Shown here piece after piece: positions 35,889 to 44,609 of a stretch of 64,000 nt of DNA. The position numbers were made by a program, and so were the translations under genes. Below the pieces are notes generated by a model that did no database searches, was not told the origin of the DNA, and worked only from the letters and a program-made list of their open reading frames with translations. This stretch comes from Nocardia puris (lineage in GTDB: Bacteria; Actinomycetota; Actinomycetes; Mycobacteriales; Mycobacteriaceae), in contig NZ_QNRE01000002.1 in NCBI RefSeq assembly GCF_003315035.1, forward strand, positions 62,001 through 126,000, in the 5' to 3' direction. Each line of letters begins with the position of its first letter. Within the stretch, counting starts at the first letter, position 1.

Positions 35889-37346
35889 ATGCCCTGGATA
35901 CAACGGATCTCCGTACTGGTCGCGACGTGTGCGGTAGCGGTCTGGTGCGCGAATTCCGCCACCGACGACGCGCCCGCCGCCACCGACGCGCCCGCCGCCC
36001 TGGCGTGGTCGCCGTGCGCGGACCTCGCGGCACCCGACGACGGACGCGTATGGGAGTGCGCGACACTCCCCGTCCCGTTGGATCACGCCCGTCCGGACGG
36101 CCCCGCGATCGACCTCGCCGTCCTCCGATCGCGCACCGCCGACCCGGCCCGGCGGCTCGGCTCGCTGGTCTACAACCCCGGCGGACCGGGTGGCTCCGGC
36201 TTCGAGCACGCGCCCGCTGTCGCCGCCCGCTTCGCCGGTCTGCTGGACCGCTACGACCTGGTGTCCTGGGATCCGCGCGGGGTGGGGCGCAGCGCGCCGA
36301 TCACCTGCGAGCAGCCGGAGCTGCCCGCTCGCGTGCCGCGCACGGACGCCGAATGGGCCGAACTGGACGCCGCGAGCCTGCGTTTCGCCGACTCCTGCGT
36401 GAACGGCTCGGGCCGCTTGCTGCCGCACGTCGGGCTCGCCGACTCGGCACGGGACCTCGACCTCATTCGTGCCGCTCTCGGGGAGCGCCGGCTCGACTTC
36501 CTCGGCGTCTCCTACGGCGGGCAGCTCGGCGCGGCCTACGCCACGCTGGCCCCGGAGCGCGTGGGCCGCATGGTGCTCGACGCGCCCGGCACGCCGCTGC
36601 GCGAATTCCGGCGCACCCTGCTGGACCAGGCCGCTGGCATGGAGGCGGCGCTGCGCGACTTCGTAAGGTTCTGCCTCGACGACGGACAGTGCCCGCTGGG
36701 CCGCGACGAGAACGCCGCCCTGGACGGCACGGATCGCTTCCTGTCCGCGCTGGATACGGAGTCGAGCGATCTCGACCGCGCCACGGCGACCGCCGCGCTC
36801 GGCATCGCGCTCTCCGCGCCCGAGACCTGGCCGCACCTGGAACTCGCGCTCGGGCGGGCGCTCGCGGGTGACGGAAGCGAATTGGCCGGGTACGCGGCAC
36901 TTTTCACGGGCCGGCGCGCCGACGGGACGTTCTCGAACTTCGCCGCCGCGAACACGGCGATCAACTGCGCCGACTACCCCGATATCTACACCGTCGCGCA
37001 GATTCGCGACCTGATGCCCGAATTCGCCCGGGTATCACCGCGTTTCGGCGAACTGACCGGCCTGCGCCTGGCCGAATGCGCGCGGTGGCCCGTGCACGGA
37101 GTGGGACGGGTCGCCTTGGACGGCGGCGGTGCGCCGACGGTGCTCGTCGTCGGTGCGACGGGGGATCCGCAGGCGCGCTACGAGTGGGTCACCGAGGTCG
37201 CCGAGCACCTGCGTCCCGCCACCCTGCTCACCTACGACGGGCCGGGCCACGGCGCGTACGGAGGGGTCGATCCCTGTGTGGACCGGGTGGTCGAGGACTA
37301 CCTGCGGGAGGGTGTCGTACCCGCCGAGGGCGCGCGGTGCCCCTGA
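35889..37346 (+). CDS. exported alpha/beta hydrolase, TAP-like (Hip1/CaeA-type)
   Basis: 485 residues with a hydrophobic N-terminus (RISVLVATCAVAVWCANSA); the Cys is near but does not fit a strict lipobox. Oxyanion region NPGGPGGSGFEHAP, nucleophile Ser in FLGVSYGGQLGAAY, C-terminal TAP-like domain with the Asp in VVGATGDPQARYEW and His in YDGPGHGAYGG. The complete triad and many cysteines fit extracytoplasmic serine peptidases or esterases such as mycobacterial Rv2224c. The start is ATG 35889. The gene ends 83 bases before the Rieske gene. Confidence 0.85.
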   Translation: MPWIQRISVLVATCAVAVWCANSATDDAPAATDAPAALAWSPCADLAAPDDGRVWECATLPVPLDHARPDGPAIDLAVLRSRTADPARRLGSLVYNPGGPGGSGFEHAPAVAARFAGLLDRYDLVSWDPRGVGRSAPITCEQPELPARVPRTDAEWAELDAASLRFADSCVNGSGRLLPHVGLADSARDLDLIRAALGERRLDFLGVSYGGQLGAAYATLAPERVGRMVLDAPGTPLREFRRTLLDQAAGMEAALRDFVRFCLDDGQCPLGRDENAALDGTDRFLSALDTESSDLDRATATAALGIALSAPETWPHLELALGRALAGDGSELAGYAALFTGRRADGTFSNFAAANTAINCADYPDIYTVAQIRDLMPEFARVSPRFGELTGLRLAECARWPVHGVGRVALDGGGAPTVLVVGATGDPQARYEWVTEVAEHLRPATLLTYDGPGHGAYGGVDPCVDRVVEDYLREGVVPAEGARCP

Positions 37347-37365
37347 AAGTGGGGTGTGACCGATC

Positions 37366-37408
37366 GGTTATCGTTCGATAACCTGGGAGTGGTTATCGAA
37401 CGATAACC
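37366..37408. promoter_or_regulatory. two tandem 18-bp palindromic operators upstream of the Rieske gene
   Basis: Site one GGTTATCGTTCGATAACC (37366-37383) and site two GGTTATCGAACGATAACC (37391-37408) each have perfect 8-base arms around a 2-base centre, and each is the reverse complement of the other. The spacer is TGGGAGT, 25 bases between centres. They are AT-rich islands in GC-rich DNA, 21 bases before the Rieske start. The obvious binder is the TetR protein encoded at 38586-39203. Confidence 0.8.
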
Positions 37409-37429
37409 GCCATCGCTTGGGAGGTACTC

Positions 37430-38575
37430 ATGCCCGTGCTCACCCGAATCGACGACATCCTCACCGATCTGCGCGCCTACCTGGGCGACGACGCCCCCGC
37501 GCTGAGCCTGCCGCCCGCCGCCTACACCTCCCCGGAACTCTGGGAGCTGGAGTGCGAGCGGATCTTCCATCGCTCCTGGTTCCTGGTCGCGCACACCGAT
37601 CAGCTCGCCGCGCCGGGCGACTACGTCGCGGTCTCGGTGGCGGGCGAGATGGCCGTGGTCGTGCGCGACGGCGACGGTGTGCTGCGCGGGCATTCGCCGG
37701 TCTGCCGGCACCGGCTGATGCCCCTGGTGGAACCCGGCGCGGGAAACACCGCCGCGTTCACCTGTCGGTACCACCTGTGGAAGTACGGATTGGACGGGCG
37801 GCTGCGCGGCGCGCCGTACATGGCCGAAAACAAGGAGTTCCGCGCCGACGAGTGCCGGCTGCCCGGTTTCGCGGTCGCGGAGTGGAACGGTTTCGTGTGG
37901 CTGAATCTGGACGCGCGCGCCGAGCCCGTCGCCGCACATCTGGATCTGATCGCGCCGCACTTCGCCGGATACCGGCTGGACCGGATGGTGCAGGTGGACT
38001 CGTGGTCGCTGGAGTGGCGGGCCAACTGGAAGCTGGTGATGGAGAACGGGCACGAGAACTATCACGTGCTCGGACTGCACCGGGAGACGTTGCAGCCCTT
38101 CATGCCCGGCGGTGGCGACATCCACGTGGAGGTGGCGTCTCCGTGGATGCTGCACCTGCGCATCCCGCTCGCGATGTCCGTGGACTCGGCGATGCTGTCC
38201 CTCGACGACGTCCAGCGGGCGCACGCCATGGTGGGGCTGGCGTTCCCCGCGAGCGCGTTCATCGCGCTGGCCGATCAGGTGGTGTGGCTGACGTTCCTGC
38301 CGTCGACCATCGACAGCGTGCGGGTCCTCGGCGGTGTGCTGACCCTGCCCGAGCTCGCCGTGGGCTCAGCGGATCTGGCGCGCACCCAGCAAGCCGTGAC
38401 CGCGATGATCAACGACGAGGACCGGAGCGGGCTGGAGGCGGTGCAGCGCGGGGCCGGGTCCCGGTACGCCGAGCGCGGTCACCTCAGCCCCAAGGAGAGG
38501 CCGGGCGTGCTCGCGTTCTACCGCGATCTCGCGCACGCCCTGCTGGACGACGGACCGTGGCCGGGCACGCTATAG
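37430..38575 (+). CDS. Rieske non-haem iron oxygenase, alpha subunit
   Basis: 381 residues. The Rieske [2Fe-2S] site is C93-x-H95 (PVCRHRLMP) and C112-x2-H115 (FTCRYHLWKYG). The mononuclear iron site begins ENGHENYHVLGLH (His at about 208 and 213). This is the aromatic/aliphatic ring-hydroxylating or demethylating type, cytosolic, needing a reductase that is not encoded here. The ATG at 37430 has GGGAGG upstream. Two tandem palindromes sit at the promoter and a TetR gene follows 10 bases downstream, so expression is likely ligand-induced. The substrate is unknown. Confidence 0.9.
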   Translation: MPVLTRIDDILTDLRAYLGDDAPALSLPPAAYTSPELWELECERIFHRSWFLVAHTDQLAAPGDYVAVSVAGEMAVVVRDGDGVLRGHSPVCRHRLMPLVEPGAGNTAAFTCRYHLWKYGLDGRLRGAPYMAENKEFRADECRLPGFAVAEWNGFVWLNLDARAEPVAAHLDLIAPHFAGYRLDRMVQVDSWSLEWRANWKLVMENGHENYHVLGLHRETLQPFMPGGGDIHVEVASPWMLHLRIPLAMSVDSAMLSLDDVQRAHAMVGLAFPASAFIALADQVVWLTFLPSTIDSVRVLGGVLTLPELAVGSADLARTQQAVTAMINDEDRSGLEAVQRGAGSRYAERGHLSPKERPGVLAFYRDLAHALLDDGPWPGTL

Positions 38576-38585
38576 CCTGAAGCGC

Positions 38586-39203
38586 GTGACCGCCGAGACC
38601 GCACCCCTGAGCCCGGCGGCCGAGCGGATCCTGCGCACGGCCGCCGAGCTCATCGCCGCGCGCGGCTACTCGGCGACCTCGACCCGTGATATCGCCTCGG
38701 CCGTCGGGGTGCGCCAGCCCGCCCTGTACAAGCACTTCGCCGCCAAGGACGACATCCTGGCCGCGCTGGTGCGCCTCGGTCTGCAAGGCCCGCTCGAGCT
38801 GGCCGGCGCGCTGGTCGCGACCGACGCGCCCGCGATGGTGAAACTGCACCGCTGGCTGCGTGATTCGCTCGAACACCTGCGGGATTCGCCCTACGTGCTG
38901 ATCTCCATCCTGACCACGCCGGAACTCCAGCAGGACCGGTTCGACGCGGAACGTGAACTCCTGCACCGCTTCGACCGCGTGGTCGTGGACTGGGTGACGG
39001 AGGGATTGGCGGAAGGCGAGGTGCGGCCGATGAATCCGGTGTCGGGGGCGCGGCTGGTGCAGGCGCTGTTCGACGCGCTGGCGCTGCCGGAGATCGCGGT
39101 GAGTCCCGCGGAGATCGTGGAGTTCGCCCTCACCGGACTGCTGGCCGACGCCGGGCGCCTGCCGGACATCCGGGCTGCCGCCGAAGCGCTGCCGCTCCCG
39201 TGA
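38586..39203 (+). CDS. TetR-family repressor, likely regulator of the Rieske operon
   Basis: 205 residues from GTG 38586, ten bases after the Rieske stop, so the two are co-transcribed. Helix-turn-helix about 14-58: ILRTAAELIAARGYSATSTR, DIASAVGVRQPALYKHFAAK, DDILAALV. The ligand domain is helical (MVKLHRWLRDSLEHLRD, HRFDRVVVDWVTEGLAEG). It is the natural candidate to bind the twin palindromes at 37366-37408, which would make an autoregulated two-gene unit. Confidence 0.88.
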   Translation: MTAETAPLSPAAERILRTAAELIAARGYSATSTRDIASAVGVRQPALYKHFAAKDDILAALVRLGLQGPLELAGALVATDAPAMVKLHRWLRDSLEHLRDSPYVLISILTTPELQQDRFDAERELLHRFDRVVVDWVTEGLAEGEVRPMNPVSGARLVQALFDALALPEIAVSPAEIVEFALTGLLADAGRLPDIRAAAEALPLP

Positions 39204-39267
39204 CCATGTCCTGATCCAAGGGGCCGATGTCCTCGAGGACATCGACGGCGTCGCGAAGACTGAGATC

Positions 39268-39687
39268 GTGGACGAGCAGCGCGAGGTCGTGATCGCGGTG
39301 GGGGAGGGGGTGATGATGCTGGATGTGGCCGGTCGGCGCAGGTGTTCCACTGGGCAGGCTACCGGGTGCGGCTGGCGTCCCCGGATGGTGCGGCGGTGGT
39401 GACCGACGTCGGCGTGCCGATGGGGGTCGGGGGCGCGATCCCGGATTTCGCGGGGCGGATCGACACGTTGATCGTGCCCGGCTACGCGATCTTCGTGCGG
39501 GACGCGCCGGTGGTGACCTCGGCGGGCGTGACGGCCGGAATCGATATGGCGCTCGCGCTCGTCGAGGAGGATCTCGGCGCGGAGGTGGCGCGGTCGCTCG
39601 CGAAATCCCTCGTGGTGTTCCTGCGCAGGCCCGGCGGGCAATCGCAGTTCAGCGTGCGGACCGAGGTCGCGCTGCCGATCGGTCACC
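39268..39687 (+). pseudogene. GlxA-type (DJ-1/PfpI plus AraC) regulator remnant with deletions
   Basis: GTG 39268 reads DEQREVVIAVGEGVMMLDVA. The frame is lost near 39330 (one C missing in GGTCGGCGCAG). The next frame gives QVFHWAGYRVRLASPDGAAV, then GVGGAIPDFAGRIDTLIVPG, and jumps directly to AIFVRDAPVVTSAGVTAGID and SLAKSLVVFLRRPGGQSQFS, ending TEVALPIGH. About 55-60 residues around the usual nucleophile-elbow cysteine are missing between VPGY and AIFV. The whole AraC DNA-binding domain after LPIGH is gone. Dead gene, fused to HD-protein sequence. Confidence 0.72.
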
Positions 39688-40246
39688 GGCCGACTCGCTG
39701 GCCCTCCCCGCGACTTCGCTCGCCACCCGCGTCACCGAACACATCGCCGACTACGACGACGAACTGCTGTCTGTGATCTGCGCGCTCCACGACATCGGCC
39801 TCGGCGCTATCGCCAACGGCGCGAACAGATTCGAACTAGACGGCGCCGACCACGCGGCGGAGTTCCTGGAGCGGCACGGCATCATCGACGAGCGCGTCGA
39901 CCTCGTGTGGGACGCGATCGCCGCCCACACCACCGGCCTGTTCGAATCACCGGTGTACCGGCGCCGCCGTCCCGCGGCCGCCTGGATCGCGGTGGAGGGC
40001 ATCGGCATCGACGTCGGCGGCGCGCCCGGCGATCTGCCGCCGGGCTACGCCGACCTGGTGCACGCCCGCTACCCACGCCTAGGCGGCAGCCGGGCACTCG
40101 CCGACGCCATCGCGGCGCAAGCGCTCGCCGACCCGCGCAAGGCGCCGCCCGGTTCGCTGACCTCGGTGATCATGGCCGAGCACCACCCCGAGATCCCGCA
40201 GCCGACCTGGGAGATGCCGCTGTCGAGCAGCGAGTGGGGCGACTGA
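39688..40246 (+). pseudogene. HD-domain phosphohydrolase remnant, start and first metal-ligand region missing
   Basis: The frame reads DSLALPATSLATRVTEHIAD, then YDDELLSVICALHDIGLGAI, NRFELDGADHAAEFLERHG, WDAIAAHTTGLFESPVYRRR and IAVEGIGIDVGGAPG, ending LSSSEWGD. HDIGLG provides the HD pair. The segment with the first histidine (usually NHSVR before the HD helix) is absent between TEHIA and DYDDELL, about 30 residues. No start codon of its own remains; the 5' end joins the GlxA remnant. The frame is open, so a protein could be made, but it should not bind metal normally. Confidence 0.65.
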
Positions 40247-40265
40247 GCGCGGGCGCGGAACTCGT

Positions 40266-41021
40266 TCAGGCGGGCGCGGATTCCTTCGCGGCCAGGTCGG
40301 CCTTCCACTCCCGGAAGCCCTCCTCGGTGCGGCCGCGCCGCCAGTACCCGGAGATCGAGGACGCCCACGCGGCGGGCACCTGCCGGTCGCGGCGGATGTA
40401 GCGGCGCAGGTCGTGCATGACGGCGCTCGCCTCGCCGTGGATGAACACCTGCACCTGACCGTCGCGCCACGGGGCGGCGCGCACCGTCTCGGCGAGCAGT
40501 TCGCCCGCGGGCCGCGCGCCCCGGTGCAGCCAGGTGAGTTCCACGCCGGCGGGCTTGTCCAGCTTCAGCTCGTCGTCGGGGCCCGACACCTCGACGAACG
40601 CGTCGCCGACCGCGTCGGCGGGCATCGCCTCGAGCGCGGCGGCGATGGCGGGCAGCGCGGATTCGTCACCGGCGAGCAGGTGCCAGTCGGCGTCGGCGCG
40701 CGGCGAGTAGGCCCCGCCCGGTCCGTACAGGTCGATGGTCTCGCCGGGCTCCACCGACGCGGCCCACGGCCCGGCGATGCCTTCGGTGCCGTGGAACACG
40801 AAATCGGCGGCCAGGGTGCCCGCCTCCCGGTCCACCGCACGGACGGTGTAAGTGCGCAGCACCTCGATGCCGTCGCGCGGGAAGATGAACTTCACGTAGG
40901 AATCGGAGTGCTCGATCGGCTGGAAGGCCGCGAATCCGGGGCCGCCGAAATGCACGCGGATCAGGTGCGGCGTCAGCCACTCGGTGCGGAGCACGGTGAG
41001 GGTGGTGCGTGGGCGGGCCAA
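40266..41021 (-). CDS. siderophore-interacting FAD reductase (SIP family)
   Basis: Reduces ferric siderophores in the cytosol to release iron. 251 residues from TTG 41021, with GGAGG seven bases upstream, a rare but well supported start. FAD-binding motif VLRTYTVRAVD (R-x-Y-T), DFVFHGTEGIAGPWA, GPGGAYSP, and the NAD(P)-type segments HLLAGDESALPAIAAAL and VFIHGEASAVMHDLRRYI are all SIP-like. An IdeR/DtxR-like palindrome lies 26 bases upstream, consistent with iron repression. No siderophore synthesis genes are nearby. Confidence 0.9.
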   Translation of the reverse strand: MARPRTTLTVLRTEWLTPHLIRVHFGGPGFAAFQPIEHSDSYVKFIFPRDGIEVLRTYTVRAVDREAGTLAADFVFHGTEGIAGPWAASVEPGETIDLYGPGGAYSPRADADWHLLAGDESALPAIAAALEAMPADAVGDAFVEVSGPDDELKLDKPAGVELTWLHRGARPAGELLAETVRAAPWRDGQVQVFIHGEASAVMHDLRRYIRRDRQVPAAWASSISGYWRRGRTEEGFREWKADLAAKESAPA

Positions 41022-41046
41022 GATTACCTCCGGACGCTCGAATTAA

Positions 41047-41060
41047 TTAGGCATGCCTTA
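41047..41060. promoter_or_regulatory. candidate IdeR/DtxR iron box upstream of the SIP gene
   Basis: TTAGGCATGCCTTA is palindromic with one mismatched pair and lies in an AT-rich patch (AATTAATTAGG before it). It shares the AGGC...CCT.A core with the IdeR consensus TTAGGTTAGGCTAACCTAA as I recall it, but the left arm is poorer. Position 26 bases before the SIP start suits a repressor. Confidence 0.55.
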
Positions 41061-41156
41061 CCAAGGTACTCGCGTTCGCGCCCGGCGGGCACGGCGGTTG
41101 CGTTCACGGTGAGGGTTACCGCAGACGCGCCGACCCCGCCCCGCGAAGATGACCGC

Positions 41157-41984
41157 ATGACCCAGATCGCGCCCACCCCGACCGACACCGTGCGGCAACG
41201 CTACCGCGACCCGGTGCCCGTCGACGCCGCCCTGTGGAATCCGGTGCTGCAGGTGCTGCACGACCACCGCTCGGTGCGGCGGTACCTGCCCGACCCGGTC
41301 TCCGACGACGTGCTGCGGCTGCTGGTCTCGGCCGCCCAGTCGGCCGCGACCTCCTCGAACCTGCAGGTGTGGAGCGTGGTCGCGGTGCGCGATCCCGAGC
41401 GCAAGGCCCGGCTGGCGGCGCTGGCGGGCGGCCAGGCGCATATCGAGCAGGCGCCGGTGCTGCTGGTCTGGACCGCCGATTTCGCGCGGCTGCGCCAGCT
41501 CGCCGCCGACCGCGAGGCGCCCCTGGAGGGCGCGGACTACCTGGAGTCGAGCTACGTCGGGTTCATCGATGCCGCGCTGGCCGCGCAGAACGCGGTGGTC
41601 GCCGCCGAATCGCTGGGCCTGGGCACCGTCTACATCGGGGCGCTGCGCAACCACCCGGAGCGGGTCGCCGCCGAAATCGGCCTGCCGCCCAGTGTTTTCG
41701 CGGTGTTCGGCCTCGTCGTCGGGCATCCCGATCCGGCGGAGGAGGCGAAGGTGAAGCCTCGCCTGCCGCAGGCCGCGGTGCTGCACCACGAGACCTACGA
41801 CCTGCCCGCCCAGCGCGAACACGTCGCCGACTACGAGACCAGGATCGCCGACTTCTACGCCGAGCAGAACCTCGCGCACTCTTGGACCGAGCGCGTGCTC
41901 GCCCGCCTCGCCTCGCCCCGCAGCCTCAACGGCCGCGACCGGCTGCGGGAATCCCTTGCCACGCTGGGCTTCCCGCTGCGCTGA
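41157..41984 (+). CDS. NfsA/FRP-like FMN nitroreductase
   Basis: 275 residues from ATG 41157. Family motifs: LHDHRSVRRYLPDPVSDD (FMN phosphate), AAQSAATSSNLQVWSVVAVR, GFIDAALAAQNAVVAAESLG, YIGALRNHPERVA and VFGLVVGHPDP. NAD(P)H-dependent reduction of flavin, quinone or nitro compounds is expected. It is divergent from the SIP gene, sharing its 135-base promoter region. The stop codon lies in the first unit of the tandem-repeat tract that follows. Confidence 0.88.
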   Translation: MTQIAPTPTDTVRQRYRDPVPVDAALWNPVLQVLHDHRSVRRYLPDPVSDDVLRLLVSAAQSAATSSNLQVWSVVAVRDPERKARLAALAGGQAHIEQAPVLLVWTADFARLRQLAADREAPLEGADYLESSYVGFIDAALAAQNAVVAAESLGLGTVYIGALRNHPERVAAEIGLPPSVFAVFGLVVGHPDPAEEAKVKPRLPQAAVLHHETYDLPAQREHVADYETRIADFYAEQNLAHSWTERVLARLASPRSLNGRDRLRESLATLGFPLR

Positions 41985-42143
41985 GCTTGTCAGGAGGACC
42001 CGGACCCCGGGTCGATGATGTGCCGCGCTGAGGTCACAGGAGCCGCGCTGAGGTCACAGGAGCCGCGCTGAGGTCACAGGAGCCGCGCTGAGGTCGTCGG
42101 GAGGTGTGCCCGAGGCCGTCAGGAATTGCGCTGAGGTCCTCAG
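41976..42143. repeat. 20-bp tandem repeat between convergent genes (VNTR-like)
   Basis: Three near-identical units (core GCCGCGCTGAGGTCACAGG, period 20) occupy 42021-42080, and a fourth diverges after GAGGTC (42081-42100). Degenerate copies of GCGCTGAGnTCnnCAGG occur at 41976-41994 and 42128-42144. The first degenerate copy contains the nitroreductase stop, and the last contains the stop of the convergent luciferase-like gene. That last copy is also a small inverted repeat (CTGAGG-T-CCTCAG). It may act as a terminator region and be variable between strains. Confidence 0.85.
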
Positions 42144-43132
42144 GAAGCGGCGATCTTCTCGATGAGTTCGAAGGAGCGGGCCCGGTCCTCGATGTCGTAG
42201 ACGAGCGTGTTGAGCATGAGTTCGTCGGCGCCGGTGCGGTGCAGGAGATCGGTGAGCTGGGCGCGCACCGTGTCCGGGGAGCCGGTCGCCTGCCCCTGCC
42301 TGCGCTGCGCGATGAACTGCCGTTCCCGTTCCGTGGGGCGGAATTTCGCCGCCTCCTCGGTGGACGGCAGCGTGCCGGGCCGCCCGGCGGCCAGCTGGAG
42401 GAACGCGAGATCCCGTGGCGCGGAGAGTTCTTCGGCGCGCTCGTCGGTGTCGGCGCAGACCGCCGACAGGGCCACCATGGCGTAGGGGGTTTCCAGATCG
42501 GCCGTCGGTCGGAAGCTGTTGCGGTACAGGGCGAGCGCGTCCTCGGTGCCGAGCGGATTGATGTGGTGGGCGAACGCGAACCGCACGCCGAGCACCGCCG
42601 CCACCTGCGCGCTGTAGCCGCTCGACCCGAGCAGCCAGATCTCGGGCTCTTCGCCGCGCCCCGGCGTGGCGCTGATGCCGTCGGCCGAGGTGCCACGGAA
42701 GTAGCGCAGCAGCGCGGCGAGTTCGGTCGGGAAGGATTCGGCGGCCAGCCCTTCGGCGGTGCGGCGCAGCGCCAGCGCGGTGGCCTGATCGGTGCCGGGC
42801 GCGCGGCCGATGCCCAGGTCGATGCGCCCAGGATGCAGCGCCTCGAGCGTGCCGAACTGCTCGGCCACCACCAGCGGCGCGTGATTCGGCAGCATCACCC
42901 CGCCGGAGCCGACGCGGATGCGCGAGGTGGCGTTGGCCAGGTGCGCGATCACCACGCTCGGCGCCGAACTGGCGATGCCCGGCATGTTGTGGTGTTCGGC
43001 CACCCAGAATCGCCGATAGCCGAGAGCTTCGGTCCGCCTGGCCAATTCGGTGGTCGCGGCCAGTGCCTCGCCCGTGCTCGCGCCGGTCTGCACCGGGGCG
43101 AGGTCGAGCACGGACAGGGGGACGTCGATCAT
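42140..43132 (-). CDS. luciferase-like (LLM) flavin oxidoreductase, alkanal-monooxygenase-like type
   Basis: 330 residues from ATG 43132, GAGGAG five bases upstream. Motifs: LSVLDLAPVQTGASTGEAL, YRRFWVAEHHNMPGIASSAP, IRVGSGGVMLPNHAPLVVAE, IDLGIGRAPGTDQATALALR and EIWLLGSSGYSAQVAAVLG. These place it in the group of luciferase-family proteins lacking a beta partner (TIGR03558-like). FMN or F420 use cannot be told. It lies 16 bases after the MFS pump gene and is probably its operon partner. Confidence 0.88.
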   Translation of the reverse strand: MIDVPLSVLDLAPVQTGASTGEALAATTELARRTEALGYRRFWVAEHHNMPGIASSAPSVVIAHLANATSRIRVGSGGVMLPNHAPLVVAEQFGTLEALHPGRIDLGIGRAPGTDQATALALRRTAEGLAAESFPTELAALLRYFRGTSADGISATPGRGEEPEIWLLGSSGYSAQVAAVLGVRFAFAHHINPLGTEDALALYRNSFRPTADLETPYAMVALSAVCADTDERAEELSAPRDLAFLQLAAGRPGTLPSTEEAAKFRPTERERQFIAQRRQGQATGSPDTVRAQLTDLLHRTGADELMLNTLVYDIEDRARSFELIEKIAAS

Positions 43133-43148
43133 GCGGCTCCTCTCGGCA

Positions 43149-44609
43149 TCACTCGAGAGGTAACGCCGGGGCGTCCCGGACTATTTCCGCGCCGCGCGCG
43201 GTGCCGTCCACACGCTGCCCCGGCATCAGGGTGGCGACCGCGAACATGACCGCCACGGCGATCGTCACGCTCACGAACACCAGGTGCACCCCGTCGGCCA
43301 GTAGACCGGGATCGGGCGTGTCGGAGGCACCCACCCGCGCGTTGACCAGCGCGCCGAACACCGCGACGCCCAGCGCACTGCCGAGTGCGCGGGCGAACAT
43401 GTTGGCCGAGGTCACCACGCCGCGCTCGGACCACGCCGCGCTGGTCTGCGCCGCGATGAGCGTCGGCGTCGCGACCAGACCCATCCCCGCGCCGATCACG
43501 AAACAGGACGCGGCGATCCGCCACGGCGAGGACTGCTCGTCGATGAACAGCGTCGAGACCGCGCCGAGTACGCCGAGCCCGCTGCCGATCAGCGCGCTGC
43601 CGCGAAAGCCGATGCGCAAGTACACCTTTCCGGCCAGCGATGCCGCCAGCGGCCAGCCCAGGGTGAGTGTGCCGACGGTGAGTCCGGCGACCAGCGCACC
43701 GGTGCCGAGCACGCCCTGGGTGAAAGTCGGGACATAGGTGGTCAATCCGAGCAGCAGCGCGCCGATCAGCAGCGACACGGTACTGCTCACCACCACCACA
43801 CGCCGGGTGAAGATCCACAGCGGCAGAATGGGATTCGCGGCGCGCCGCTCCACGAGCGCGAACAGTAGCAGCGTGAGGACGCCGCCGGTGAAGATGGCGA
43901 TGCTCACCGGCGAACCCCACGCCCACGCCTGCCCGCCCTCGAGCAACCCCAGCACGATCGCACCCGCGCCGAGGGCGAGCAACGCCGCGCCGAGATAGTC
44001 GATGCGCTGACCGCGTCGCTGGGCCCGCTCCTGGAAGCCGCGCAGCAGCATCCACGCCGCCACCGCCGCCAGCGGCAGGTTGATCAGGAAGATCCACCGC
44101 CAGCCGACGTAGTCGGCGAACAACCCGCCCAGCAGCGGCCCCGCCACCGCCGACATCGCCCACACGCTCGCCAGGTAGCCCTGCGCCTTGGCCCGTTCGG
44201 CGAGGGTGTAGATATCGCCCGCGACCGTCATCGTCATCGGCAGGATGGCGCCCGCGCCGATGCCCTGCACGGCGCGGAACACGATCAGGGCGGTCATGCT
44301 GGTGGCGAGTCCGCACAGCAGCGAACCCAGGGCGAACACCGCGATGCCGAACATCAGGACCGGTTTGCGGCCGAACGTGTCGGCGAGTTTGCCGTAGATG
44401 GGCACGGTCACGGCCTGGGCCAGCAGATAGAGCGAGAACAGCCAGGGGAACTGGGTGAAGCCGCCGAGACTCTCGGTGATGGACAGCACGGCGGTGGCGA
44501 TGATCGTGGTGTCGAGCGCGACCAGTCCGGTCGACAGCATCAGCGCGCCGAGCACGGCTCCGCGCTCGGAGCGCAACCCCACCGTCGGCTGGGCGGTCTC
44601 GGTCGCCAC
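43149..44609 (-). CDS. DHA2-type MFS drug exporter (14 helices)
   Basis: 486 residues from GTG 44609, AAAGGGG five bases upstream. Motif C-like LDTTIIATAVLSITESLGG, motif A YGKLADTFGRKPVLMFGI, motif B IVFRAVQGIGAGAILPM, and SAVAGPLLGGLFADYVGWRW as in EmrB/QacA pumps. Proton-driven export of hydrophobic drugs or metabolites across the cytoplasmic membrane. It is followed by an LLM oxidoreductase; no dedicated regulator is adjacent. Confidence 0.9.
   Translation of the reverse strand: MATETAQPTVGLRSERGAVLGALMLSTGLVALDTTIIATAVLSITESLGGFTQFPWLFSLYLLAQAVTVPIYGKLADTFGRKPVLMFGIAVFALGSLLCGLATSMTALIVFRAVQGIGAGAILPMTMTVAGDIYTLAERAKAQGYLASVWAMSAVAGPLLGGLFADYVGWRWIFLINLPLAAVAAWMLLRGFQERAQRRGQRIDYLGAALLALGAGAIVLGLLEGGQAWAWGSPVSIAIFTGGVLTLLLFALVERRAANPILPLWIFTRRVVVVSSTVSLLIGALLLGLTTYVPTFTQGVLGTGALVAGLTVGTLTLGWPLAASLAGKVYLRIGFRGSALIGSGLGVLGAVSTLFIDEQSSPWRIAASCFVIGAGMGLVATPTLIAAQTSAAWSERGVVTSANMFARALGSALGVAVFGALVNARVGASDTPDPGLLADGVHLVFVSVTIAVAVMFAVATLMPGQRVDGTARGAEIVRDAPALPLE

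Noticed and set aside
42021..42100. Possible CRISPR array
   Set aside because: The 20-base units are directly adjacent with no spacers; it is a tandem repeat.
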